Source: Pseudozobellia thermophila (lineage in GTDB: Bacteria > Bacteroidota > Bacteroidia > Flavobacteriales > Flavobacteriaceae). From it: a stretch of DNA of 64,000 nucleotides. The stretch lies in assembly GCF_900141855.1 (NCBI RefSeq), contig NZ_FQYU01000006.1, forward strand, positions 211,869-275,868, written 5' to 3'. Numbering within the stretch: the stretch's first letter is position 1; every line of letters begins with the position of its first letter. Below the pieces are notes generated by a model. It made no database searches. It was given only the letters and a program-made list of their open reading frames with translations, and was not told the DNA's origin. Below are positions 1-8,221 of this stretch, in pieces. Position numbers and translations under genes: made by a program.

Positions 1-242
1 TTGATACCTGCGGCCATGGAGATTCAGTAAATGACAAAGTAGGTGTGAAAATACCCCTCACTTACCCCTCGGATTCTATTGAAAAATTCGCTGAAAAGAT
101 AACTTTACTATTAAAAAATCCTCAGGTATTGGCGCAACTGTCGAGGAACTGCGGTGTCCGTCAAAAGGAGTTGTCCTGGGATAATAAAGCCCAACAAATG
201 TTGGGCTTGTATAAAAGGGTCGTTACGGAAAAAGCTAAATAA
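1..242 (+). CDS. Glycosyltransferase, C-terminal fragment (partial at left edge)
   Basis: The reading frame is open from the left edge (first full codon at position 3) to a TAA at 240-242, so only about the last 79 residues of a larger gene are present. The visible part starts DTCGHGDSV, followed by a stretch rich in K, I and L and the DSIEKFAEKI segment. This resembles the end of the second Rossmann domain of family 4 glycosyltransferases, where a cell-wide sugar-nucleotide donor site is followed by a helix that counts 'slots' (SIEKFAEKITLLLKNPQ). Such enzymes add sugars to lipid-linked glycans at the inner membrane. Its neighbours (a second GT4 and a Wzc-like kinase) support an exopolysaccharide or capsule cluster. 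It converges on the next gene, and the two overlap by 8 bp at their 3' ends. The family call rests on a short tail only. Confidence 0.6.
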   Translation, partial: DTCGHGDSVNDKVGVKIPLTYPSDSIEKFAEKITLLLKNPQVLAQLSRNCGVRQKELSWDNKAQQMLGLYKRVVTEKAK

Positions 243-1302
243 TACTCGTCCAATCCAGTTCGTGTAGGTCGGAGTATTCCCAATTGCCAAAGCGGCCAAA
301 GGGGATAACACCATGGGCCTTTAAGGTTTCCAGGCTTTGTACCGACTGTGGGGCCTCGACCAATTCCAAGGGATAGCCCATGGGCGAAAACAGTTCGCGT
401 GCAAACTGCAGGTCCTTTATTTCGGGGATCAGTTCCTGTACCCGGGCCTGAATCTTTTCGGTAGTGGTTTGGCCGTACACATCGCCCCGTATCTGGGCCA
501 TAAGCAGGGAGTCGCTTACCGAAAACAGACGTAGGATCTCGGAGTTGAGGTCGCAATCGTAAATGATCTTGTTTTCCTCGAAGCCTTCGGTATAGGTAAA
601 GAACTTAAAATAGGCGGCCGCGCTTTCGTGGTCGTGGTCTTGGGGCAGGCCGCAATGCCCCAGCAAATGGTGAAGGGGTATGGTAGAGATCAGGTGCTCG
701 TAGGCAACGGTGTGCCCGTCCGTATGCACCTCCCTTTGTTCGACATCGATTCTTTGAAGGTCGCTAAAGTTGAGTACCTCGGGCCGCAGGTGCTCTACGG
801 CATATTTGAACAGCGATTTACCGTTGATATAGCCCACCCGGGTATTGCCCTTGTTCGATATGTAATGCCGGTTGATCTTCGATTGCACCTGGCTAAAGGA
901 CCGGTGCAGCATGGTGGGCCCCCATTGTTTTAGGCCGAGGCACAGGTTACGGTCTACCCCCTGCTTTTCGATCATAAAGTCGGCAAGCGAGCCCTTTTTT
1001 ACCGCTTGCAGATCGGGGTCGAAATTGGCCAGGTCGGAGAAGCTGACCGTAATGGGATTTTGTTCGGGGACCCCCTCAAAAAGGTCCGATTGGTACAGCT
1101 CCGATTCCTGCACCGGAAAAATGGGCAGGGGACTAAAGGAAACACCATCGTGGTCGATGGTGAATATGGGATCGACCCTTTCGTCGCGTAGAATTAAAAT
1201 GTCGTCGTGGTCGTTGTTCTTAAGTAGTTTGTGGTAGGCTATCAATGAGGCGTAGCCATAACCCAATAAACAATATTTTACCTTGACTTGTTTTTTGCCC
1301 AT
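235..1302 (-). CDS. FAD/NAD(P)-binding oxidoreductase, UDP-galactopyranose mutase/amine-oxidase-like
   Basis: This is a 355-residue soluble protein with a dinucleotide-binding turn at the N-terminus (YCLLGYGYASL, about residues 10-20, a variant of GxGxxS) followed by a second strand (DILILRDE). The middle part contains a conserved-looking YINGKSLFKYAV segment and the ISTIPLHHLL stretch. These resemble the substrate-gating part of protoporphyrinogen oxidase, UDP-galactopyranose mutase and amine-oxidase-fold flavoproteins. It has no signal peptide, so it is probably cytosolic. Placed inside an exopolysaccharide cluster, it may modify a nucleotide sugar or a lipid-linked glycan, but no reaction can be assigned from sequence alone. 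It is divergent from the GT4 gene to its right, with a 265-bp spacer that holds the promoters of both. Confidence 0.6.
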   Translation of the reverse strand: MGKKQVKVKYCLLGYGYASLIAYHKLLKNNDHDDILILRDERVDPIFTIDHDGVSFSPLPIFPVQESELYQSDLFEGVPEQNPITVSFSDLANFDPDLQAVKKGSLADFMIEKQGVDRNLCLGLKQWGPTMLHRSFSQVQSKINRHYISNKGNTRVGYINGKSLFKYAVEHLRPEVLNFSDLQRIDVEQREVHTDGHTVAYEHLISTIPLHHLLGHCGLPQDHDHESAAAYFKFFTYTEGFEENKIIYDCDLNSEILRLFSVSDSLLMAQIRGDVYGQTTTEKIQARVQELIPEIKDLQFARELFSPMGYPLELVEAPQSVQSLETLKAHGVIPFGRFGNWEYSDLHELDWTSII

Positions 1303-1567
1303 AAGATTCAGATGCTGGTTTTGTAATGTGTTCTTGGTCTGTTTTGAAGTAGTAGAGGCACGTTCTATGGTTGAATTTGGGCGCTAATATAAATTGCTTT
1401 AACAAAAAAAAGCCCATCTTTCCCGATAATCTGTCCAAAGCACGGATTTTATGGATGAAATCTTGGTCGATGTCGATCATGCCTTGGCCGATTTGATCGT
1501 TTTCAAGATTTTTGCACGAACCTCGATCGTTAGAGGGGTTTAAATGAGATGATTAGTATATATAAAA

Positions 1568-2803
1568 ATGAAGAAGATTTTACTGAGTGCCTACGCCTGT
1601 TCTCCCTATAAGGGGTCGGAATGGTCCGTGGGCTGGTCCTGGGTTTCGGGGCTTGCCAAAAAGGGATACCGGGTATGGTGCCTGACCAATGTGGAAGACC
1701 TGGAGGATTGCGAAAAGGAAAAACGGGCCCTAGGTTTCGACAACCTGGTCTTTGTGCCCGTAAAACTGCCCTTCGGCCTCGACAAGCGCTGGTTGGACAA
1801 CAACTCCAAGACCATTTACGCCCATTACTACCTGTGGAAGCGAAGGGCCGCAAAGGTGGCCGAGCGGCTGCATGCCGAACACCGTTTCGACATTGCCCAG
1901 CACGTGAGCTATGGCAGCTTTCAGCAGGGCAGCCCCCTGTACCGGCTCGAAAACTGTAAGATCATATTTGGCCCCGTGGGCGGTGGCCAAATGGCCCTGC
2001 CCATCTTTAAGCCTTATTTTGGGGCCTCTTGGCGTATCGAAATTATACGGAAGTACGTGTCGGACTTTTTGATGAAGTACAACACCTCCTTGAACGAGAC
2101 CTTAAAACGGGCCGACCTTGTCTTAACGGTCAACCAAGAGACCGAAATGCTCTTAAAAACCTCGAAATACTATCGCGAGGGGCGCGATTTTTACCTAAGC
2201 GACTCGGCCTTGCCCAAGCAGTTCGCGAACATCGAATACAAGGAAAGGGAACAGGCCGATTACCTGCGCCTATTGTGGATCGGTAGGTTCTTGCCGCGCC
2301 GGGGCCTGCAACTATCGCTCAAGGCCCTTTCCTACCTTCCCGAGGACGTGCCCTATAAACTGACCATCGTGGGCGACGGGGAGCAGAAAAAGTCGATCGC
2401 GGGATGGATGGAGCAATACGGCTTGGACGCCTCTAAAATCGACCTGTTGGGCTGGGTGCCCTATTCCGAAATACACCAACAGTACGAGAACGCCGATGTG
2501 ATGCTGTTTTGCCCCCTACGCGATACGGCGGGCTTACAGGCTACGGAGGCCATGGCCTTCGGCCTGCCCATAATTACCCTGAACATCAGCGGTATGCGAA
2601 CCATCGTGCCCCCGAGCTGTGGCATCAAGATCGATCCGAGCACGACCGACGGTACGGCCCAAGACATGGCCAAGGCCATTGAAAAAATGTACCGCGATCC
2701 CGAGTTTAGGAAAAAGGCCTCCAAGGAAGCCTATAAGACGGCCATGGGCTATACCTGGGAAGCCAAGATCGATGAGGTGGCCTCGCGCTTCTATGGGGAT
2801 TGA
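1568..2803 (+). CDS. Glycosyltransferase family 4
   Basis: This 411-residue protein is a typical GT-B retaining glycosyltransferase. The N-terminus MKKILLSAYACSPYKGSEW with its Gly-rich acceptor loop is a frequent opening of GT4 enzymes in polysaccharide clusters. The second domain starts near residue 235 (LRLLWIGRF, then KLTIVGDG), and the nucleotide-sugar site is the segment LRDTAGLQATEAMAFGLP around residues 318-335, where the second Glu of the usual EX7E pair is present and the first is replaced within RDTAG. It would add one sugar to a lipid-linked repeat unit at the cytoplasmic face of the inner membrane. The donor sugar cannot be predicted. It lies 283 bp upstream of the Wzc-like kinase in the same direction, separated by two hairpins. 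Confidence 0.88.
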   Translation: MKKILLSAYACSPYKGSEWSVGWSWVSGLAKKGYRVWCLTNVEDLEDCEKEKRALGFDNLVFVPVKLPFGLDKRWLDNNSKTIYAHYYLWKRRAAKVAERLHAEHRFDIAQHVSYGSFQQGSPLYRLENCKIIFGPVGGGQMALPIFKPYFGASWRIEIIRKYVSDFLMKYNTSLNETLKRADLVLTVNQETEMLLKTSKYYREGRDFYLSDSALPKQFANIEYKEREQADYLRLLWIGRFLPRRGLQLSLKALSYLPEDVPYKLTIVGDGEQKKSIAGWMEQYGLDASKIDLLGWVPYSEIHQQYENADVMLFCPLRDTAGLQATEAMAFGLPIITLNISGMRTIVPPSCGIKIDPSTTDGTAQDMAKAIEKMYRDPEFRKKASKEAYKTAMGYTWEAKIDEVASRFYGD

Positions 2804-2918
2804 CCTAAGGGGCTTGGATGCCTTTGCGTTATGGAATCCTTAAGAATTTGTGGAAATGTATGAAGTAAAATAGGCCCTCCCCTAGTAGGGATCTTGAAAA
2901 ATACAAAACCAATTGAAC

Positions 2919-2950
2919 AACATACTTTTTTCACAAGAAAAAAGTATGTT
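2919..2950 (+). promoter_or_regulatory. Perfect 13-bp hairpin in leader of Wzc-like kinase gene
   Basis: AACATACTTTTTT at 2919-2931 is exactly complementary to 2938-2950, with a 6-nt loop CACAAG. It lies between the GT4 gene (end 2803) and the kinase gene (start 3087). No U-run follows the stem, which speaks against a simple intrinsic terminator. It may be a leader structure, an mRNA stability element or a protein-binding palindrome. A second, shorter hairpin follows at 2954-2986. Confidence 0.55.
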
Positions 2951-2953
2951 TAC

Positions 2954-2986
2954 GGGCTAAAACGGTGAGCGGACAGGGTTTAGCCC
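2954..2986 (+). promoter_or_regulatory. Second leader hairpin (8-bp stem)
   Basis: GGGCTAAA at 2954-2961 pairs with TTTAGCCC at 2979-2986 around a 17-nt loop, only 3 nt after the 13-bp hairpin. The two in series, 100-170 nt ahead of the kinase start, suggest a structured 5' leader. Function is not known. Confidence 0.4.
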
Positions 2987-3086
2987 CTCCCAGTTGGTCC
3001 CATAACGAAACCTGGCTTTTCGCTGAAAAAGACGGACAAGAAAATTTAAAGTTTACGATACCAAGGAGCAAATTATTAAATAAGCT

Positions 3087-5555
3087 ATGAACATAAATAC
3101 ACAGAAGGAGAGGGTGGCCAAACAAATTTTGGCGGAGGAAAAACCGATCAATGTAAAGGAATTGGTATGGGGCTACCTGCGCTATTGGCCGTGGTTTCTT
3201 ATATGCGGGATAGTGTTCATGACGGGGGCCATTATGTACCTAAAGATGAACAAGCCGGTGTACCGGGCGGTGGCCTCGGTGATCATCGAGGATGAAAAGG
3301 GAAAGCCCAAGAGTTCCGGTTTTGGGGGCTTTTCCGATTTGGGATTGATGGAAGGCTTGAGTACCAGCAGTATCGAAAACGAATTGGGCCTGATGAGGTC
3401 GAGGCGGCTGATGACCAATGCCGTAAAGGCCCTGGGCCTGAACGTGGTCTACTATACCAAGGGGGAGATCATGGGCATTGCCAGCGATATGTTCCCGGTT
3501 AAGGAACTCTACAAGCAAACCCCCTATAAACTGCGCCTGGTACGCTTGGACGATGCAAAATTAAGCCAGGCGATAAAGCAGGAGCAAAATGTCTTGGAGG
3601 TGACCCTGCTTTCCGACGAAAAAATGATAATCGAGCAAATCGACGGTGACTACAAGGCCACCCACCAAGTGGGCGACGTGGTCAAATTGGGTTTTGCCGA
3701 ATTTATAGTGGAAAAAAATAGCGATGCCCCCACTCCGGCAACTGAGGGCGAAGAGGAAGGGGTCAGCGGGTTCAAGGTCAAGCTTTTGCCGGTACAGGCC
3801 GTGTCCAACAATTTGCGTGCCCAGTTGTCGGTGGCTTTGGTAGACGATAATTCGACCCTGATCCAATTGGCCATCAACAACCAGGTACCCGAAAAGGCGA
3901 GGGACATCTTGGACCAATTGGTCTTCGAATACAACCAAGAGGCCATAGAGGACAAAAACCTTATTGCCCGCAATACGGCCTTCTTTATCGATGAGCGCCT
4001 AAAAATAATCAATAGCGAACTCGACTCGGTCGAGAGCGGAAAGGAACAGTTCAAGACGGTCAACAAGCTGACCGATATACAGACCGAGTCGTCCATCATC
4101 ATCCAGAACGTAAGCGACTACAACAACAAACAGCAAGAGATCGCCACCGAATTGGAAGTGGTCAACGCCATGATGAACCATGTGGGCTCCGACGACCTTG
4201 GCCTGCTGCCCGCCAACATGGGCGTTGGAGGTATGTCGATGTCGCAGTTCGTCGACGAATACAACCGCTTGGTGCTCGAGCGCAACCGCCTGCTCAAGGG
4301 CGCCACGGAAACCAACCCCTTGGTGGTCAACCTGAGCAACCAGCTTAGGGAGATCAAGGAGAACATCAGGCAAAGTTTGATCAGCACGCGTTCGAACCTG
4401 CGCATTACCCGCGACAACCTGCGAAGGCAGGCGGGTATCCTGGGGTCCCAAATTTCCGAAAAGCCCTCCCAGGAACGGGAGTTCAGGGGCATTGAGCGCC
4501 AACAGAACATCAAGGAGTCGCTCTACCTCTTTCTCTTGCAGAAACGGGAGGAGAATTCCCTGTCCTTGGCCGCCAAGGCGCCCAAGGCCAAAATCGTCGA
4601 CGAGGCTTATACCTTGGGGGCCCCGGTTTCGCCAAATACCAAAACGGTGCTGGGCCTAGGGCTTTTGGGAGGCTTCTTGCTGCCGTTTCTGGTCATTACC
4701 GGTAAGCGGATCATGAACGATACGATCAATACCCGGGAAGATATCAAAGACCGCACCGAGGCTATTGCCATCTTGGGCGAGGTGCCCCATATCTCCACCG
4801 GGGAGCCCACCTTGGTCTCCGCCGACGAACGGTCGATACTCTCGGAGTCGTTCAACATCTTGAGTGCCAACCTCAACTACATCATGTCAAAGGAGGAACT
4901 TGGCGGAAAAAACAAGTGTATTTATGTAACCTCTTCCGCCCAGGGCGAAGGAAAGACCTTTACGGCCATCAACCTGGCCATGACCTTGGTCGAAACGGGC
5001 AAAAAGGTCGTTCTGGTCGGAGCCGATTTGCGAAACCCACAATTGCACAGGCATGACGACAGCGGTATTTCGGAAGAAGGCCTGAGTACCTATTTGAAGT
5101 ACGGCCAAAAAAGTATTTTTGAGTACATCGCCAACACCAACCTGCACCCCGAATTGCACGTACTTCCGTCGGGGCCCATTCCCAACAACCCGATCCAGTT
5201 GCTGCGAAGGGAGAGTTTCGGCCCTATGTTGGAAGAGCTCAAGGAAGTCTACGACTACGTGATTGTCGATACGGCGCCCGCCATGATCCTGGCCGATACC
5301 TTTTTGATCAATAGGTTTGCCGATATGACCCTCTATCTGATCAGGGCCGGGAAGTCTAAGAAGAAGGTGTTGGAGTTCGTACTCGAATCGACGGCCGAGG
5401 GCAAGCTGATCAACCCGATATTCCTGTTGAACGACGTCAATCTGGCCGATGCCGCTTACGGCTACAAATACGGTTATAAATACGGGATGCAAAGCGAGAC
5501 CTCGAAGTGGGCCGCCTTATCCGATAAGATAAAATCGATATTCACCAGGTCATAG
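3087..5555 (+). CDS. Wzc/ExoP-type polysaccharide co-polymerase with BY-kinase domain
   Basis: This 822-residue inner-membrane protein controls chain length and export of exopolysaccharide or capsule through cycles of tyrosine autophosphorylation. The order is: a Wzz domain starting with a transmembrane helix (about residues 33-53), a long periplasmic coiled-coil region with a GNVR-like segment, a second transmembrane helix near residue 525, and a C-terminal bacterial tyrosine kinase domain. The kinase motifs are clear: Walker A SSAQGEGKTF (about 614-623), Walker A' VVLVGADLRNP (about 641-651), Walker B YVIVDTAP (about 724-731). Near the C-terminus lies a tyrosine cluster, YGYKYGYKYG, the expected autophosphorylation tail. 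Fusion of the membrane and kinase parts in one chain is the proteobacterial/Bacteroidota arrangement. It follows the GT4 gene and two hairpins. Confidence 0.93.
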   Translation: MNINTQKERVAKQILAEEKPINVKELVWGYLRYWPWFLICGIVFMTGAIMYLKMNKPVYRAVASVIIEDEKGKPKSSGFGGFSDLGLMEGLSTSSIENELGLMRSRRLMTNAVKALGLNVVYYTKGEIMGIASDMFPVKELYKQTPYKLRLVRLDDAKLSQAIKQEQNVLEVTLLSDEKMIIEQIDGDYKATHQVGDVVKLGFAEFIVEKNSDAPTPATEGEEEGVSGFKVKLLPVQAVSNNLRAQLSVALVDDNSTLIQLAINNQVPEKARDILDQLVFEYNQEAIEDKNLIARNTAFFIDERLKIINSELDSVESGKEQFKTVNKLTDIQTESSIIIQNVSDYNNKQQEIATELEVVNAMMNHVGSDDLGLLPANMGVGGMSMSQFVDEYNRLVLERNRLLKGATETNPLVVNLSNQLREIKENIRQSLISTRSNLRITRDNLRRQAGILGSQISEKPSQEREFRGIERQQNIKESLYLFLLQKREENSLSLAAKAPKAKIVDEAYTLGAPVSPNTKTVLGLGLLGGFLLPFLVITGKRIMNDTINTREDIKDRTEAIAILGEVPHISTGEPTLVSADERSILSESFNILSANLNYIMSKEELGGKNKCIYVTSSAQGEGKTFTAINLAMTLVETGKKVVLVGADLRNPQLHRHDDSGISEEGLSTYLKYGQKSIFEYIANTNLHPELHVLPSGPIPNNPIQLLRRESFGPMLEELKEVYDYVIVDTAPAMILADTFLINRFADMTLYLIRAGKSKKKVLEFVLESTAEGKLINPIFLLNDVNLADAAYGYKYGYKYGMQSETSKWAALSDKIKSIFTRS

Positions 5556-5630
5556 ACCTTGTACGGCGGGTTTTGGGCCGCGGTTGGCCCGAAGTCTGGA
5601 ATGGTTCGTGTTTTTAGCTTAAATTAGGGC

Positions 5631-6221
5631 ATGAATTCCATCTTGATCCTTTTTGCCCACCCGAAATTCGAACAGTCAAGGACCAATAAGGCCTTGGTAC
5701 GGCGGATCGAATCGGTCGAAGGCCTTACCTTTCACGACCTGTACGAGCGCTATCCCGATTTTCATATCGATATTTCCTACGAGAAAGAATTGCTGGCCGG
5801 TCACGATATAGTGATATGGCACCACCCCATGTACTGGTACAGTTGTCCGCCCTTGCTCAAGCAATGGATCGACCTGGTTCTCGAATACGGTTGGGCCTAC
5901 GGGCCCAAGGGTACGGCCCTTAAGGCCAAAAAGTGCCTCAACGTGATCACGACCGGGGGTACCCGTGCCCTCTACTGTGCCGAAGGCCGGAACCATTACT
6001 CGGTAAACGAGTTTTTAAGGCCCTTCGAACAAACGGCCCGCCTTTGTGGTATGGAATACCTGCCTCCCTTTGCCGTAATGGGGACCCATGAGCTCACCGA
6101 CGCGGAGCTCGAACGCGAAACCTGTAAGTACGAAAAAACGATTAGGCTACTGCAGCAAGGGGGCTCTTCATCCGATTTGAAGGCGTGTGACCTTCTCAAC
6201 GATGTTCCCGACCTTAATTGA
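5631..6221 (+). CDS. NAD(P)H oxidoreductase, KefF/MdaB-like flavodoxin-fold
   Basis: This 196-residue protein has a flavodoxin-like fold: an FMN phosphate loop after strand 1 (LFAHPKFEQSRTN), then WHHPMYWYSCPPLLKQWID, the quinone-reductase/KefF signature for the FMN and substrate site. The cytosolic KefF family binds to the KefC potassium efflux channel and activates it, and reduces quinones or other electrophiles. The gene ends 6 bp before the start of the Kef-type antiporter, so the two are probably translated together, which strongly supports a KefF-like ancillary role. It could alternatively act as an independent NAD(P)H:quinone reductase. Confidence 0.85.
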   Translation: MNSILILFAHPKFEQSRTNKALVRRIESVEGLTFHDLYERYPDFHIDISYEKELLAGHDIVIWHHPMYWYSCPPLLKQWIDLVLEYGWAYGPKGTALKAKKCLNVITTGGTRALYCAEGRNHYSVNEFLRPFEQTARLCGMEYLPPFAVMGTHELTDAELERETCKYEKTIRLLQQGGSSSDLKACDLLNDVPDLN

Positions 6222-6227
6222 TATGTT

Positions 6228-8126
6228 ATGACCGAAAGTATACTCTTTAATGCCATCGTTTTTCTGGCGGGTGCCGTTATCTGTGTGCCCTTGGCCAAAA
6301 AAGTGGGCCTGAGCTCCGTGCTGGGCTATTTGTTCGCCGGGGTGCTTATCGGGCCGTACCTGTTGGGCTTTGTGGGGGAGGAAGGACAGGACATCCTACA
6401 CTTTGCCGAGTTCGGGGTGGTGATGATGCTCTTTTTGATCGGCCTTGAGATCGAGCCCAAAAATTTCTGGAACATGCGAAAGACCATTTTGGGCATGGGC
6501 GGGGCCCAGGTTATCGGTACCATGCTCCTTTCCTTCCTGATGTTCGACCTGATGGGCTTCGACTGGAAGGTCTCCCTTACCATTTCCATGGCCGTGGCCC
6601 TGTCGTCAACGGCCATCACCCTGCAGACCTTAAAGGAAAAGGGACTTTTCGAGACCACGTACGGGGCCTCGTCCTTTTCCATTCTGCTCTTTCAGGATAT
6701 TATCGTAATCTTTATGTTGGGGGCCCTCCCCTTGTTGTCGAATATCGATGAATCGGCCTTGGGCGCCGAAGTCGAGGCCGATCATGCCAGCTTGTTGGAC
6801 AATTTGCCCCTGGGCTTGCAGACCTTGGCCATTATTCTTTCGGTGGTGTCGATCGTGGTGGCCGGTAGGTACCTGTTCGTACCCATGCTGAGAAAGGTGG
6901 CCAACACGCGGGTGCGCGAACTGTTGACGGCCTCGGCCCTGCTCATCGTTTTGGGCATATCCCTACTGATGGAACTCGTAGGCCTGAGTCCGGCCCTCGG
7001 CGCCTTTTTGGGCGGCGTGGTCTTGGCCACCAGTGAGTTCAAGCACGAGCTCGAAAGTACGCTCGAGCCCTTTAAGGATCTGTTGCTCGGCCTTTTTTTT
7101 ATGGCTGTGGGCGCCTCGATCGACTTTATGGTGATCAAGGAAAATCCCTTGGGCGTCGGTGGGGTCTTGATGGCGGTAATCGCCTTGAAGGCGGTGGTCC
7201 TGTTCTTGGTCGGGGCCCTTTTTAGGTTAAAGCTGGATCAGCGGCTTTTACTGACCGTAGGCCTTGCGCAGATCGGGGAATTCGCCTTTGTATTGCTGTC
7301 CTTTGCCTTTCAGTTGAACATTTTGAGCGCCACCCAAATGGACACCATGCTGGTCGTTACGGCCTTGACCATGGTCATGACCCCTATTTTGGGCATCTTG
7401 AACGAACGTTTGGTCTTGCCCAGGGTGGGCACCAAGGAATCGGAAAAACGCCCCATCGACCATATTGCAAAACAGCACAAGGTGATATTGGTGGGCTTTG
7501 GCCATTTTGGTAGCACGGTGGGGCGCTTTCTGCGTTCGCACGGTATCGAGGCGACCATCCTCGACTTTGATTCGAACCGGGTCGATCTGTTGAGAAAAAT
7601 GGGGTTCGAGGTCTACTATGGCGATGCCACCCGCATCGATCTGCTCGAATCGGCGGGTATTGCCGAAGCCAAGATCCTTATTAGCGCCCTCGACGATCCC
7701 AATAGTACCCTAAAACTGATGAAGATGGTCAAGAAACGCTACCCCCACCTTGAGTTGATGGTACGCGTCAAGAACCGATATGAGGCCTTTGAACTTTTCG
7801 ACATGGGGATCGAAAACGTGTATAGGGAGACGCTCGATACCTCGGTCAGGTTGGCCAGTGATGTATTGAGTAAAATGGGGTTTCGAAAGTACACCCTATA
7901 CCGTCAGGCACAAAACTTTATCAAGCTCGATGAACAGAGTATGCGGCGCCTGGCCAAGGAGCGTCCCAAGGACGAGAAAGAGTATATTTTTAGGGTCAGG
8001 GAAGAAATCGCCCAACAGGAACGCGTTATGGAGGAAGATTGGCAAAGGGGAATCTACCAAAACGACAACCATTGGGACAGCGAACAGATGCGCCTGGCCG
8101 ACGAGGCGACCAAGAAAAAAACCTGA
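6228..8126 (+). CDS. Kef-type K+/H+ antiporter with TrkA-N domain (CPA2 family)
   Basis: This 632-residue integral membrane protein has about 12-13 hydrophobic helices from the N-terminus to about residue 395, then a cytosolic nucleotide-binding domain. The latter starts near residue 418 with the dinucleotide motif VILVGFGHFGSTVGRFL and continues with YGDATRIDLLESAGI, typical of TrkA-N/RCK domains. The transport part holds LIGLEIEPK, SLTISMAVALSSTAIT and LGAFLGGVVLATSEF, matching KefB/KefC. The family exports potassium in exchange for protons, gated by glutathione adducts and NAD(H), and protects cells from electrophiles. The upstream gene encodes the KefF-like partner 6 bp away. The gene ends just before a strong hairpin terminator. 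Confidence 0.92.
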   Translation: MTESILFNAIVFLAGAVICVPLAKKVGLSSVLGYLFAGVLIGPYLLGFVGEEGQDILHFAEFGVVMMLFLIGLEIEPKNFWNMRKTILGMGGAQVIGTMLLSFLMFDLMGFDWKVSLTISMAVALSSTAITLQTLKEKGLFETTYGASSFSILLFQDIIVIFMLGALPLLSNIDESALGAEVEADHASLLDNLPLGLQTLAIILSVVSIVVAGRYLFVPMLRKVANTRVRELLTASALLIVLGISLLMELVGLSPALGAFLGGVVLATSEFKHELESTLEPFKDLLLGLFFMAVGASIDFMVIKENPLGVGGVLMAVIALKAVVLFLVGALFRLKLDQRLLLTVGLAQIGEFAFVLLSFAFQLNILSATQMDTMLVVTALTMVMTPILGILNERLVLPRVGTKESEKRPIDHIAKQHKVILVGFGHFGSTVGRFLRSHGIEATILDFDSNRVDLLRKMGFEVYYGDATRIDLLESAGIAEAKILISALDDPNSTLKLMKMVKKRYPHLELMVRVKNRYEAFELFDMGIENVYRETLDTSVRLASDVLSKMGFRKYTLYRQAQNFIKLDEQSMRRLAKERPKDEKEYIFRVREEIAQQERVMEEDWQRGIYQNDNHWDSEQMRLADEATKKKT

Positions 8127-8169
8127 GTTTTCCCGCGAAAGGGAAGCCCACGCACGGGCATATGAACAA

Positions 8170-8199
8170 AAAAACCACCAACAGGCGTTGGTGGTTTTT
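8170..8199. terminator. Bidirectional rho-independent terminator
   Basis: A perfect 13-bp stem (8170-8182 with 8187-8199) closes a 4-nt loop AGGC. The stem ends with a U-run on the plus strand and an A-run on the other arm, so it can stop transcription from both sides. It lies between the convergent kef antiporter (ends 8126) and the susD gene (ends 8222 on the minus strand). Confidence 0.9.
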
Positions 8200-8221
8200 C
8201 ATTACATGGCAGTTAGTTTGG

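Noticed and set aside
1220..1480. 86-codon minus-strand frame upstream of the FAD oxidoreductase
   Set aside because: It overlaps the oxidoreductase start in another frame and has no conserved pattern.
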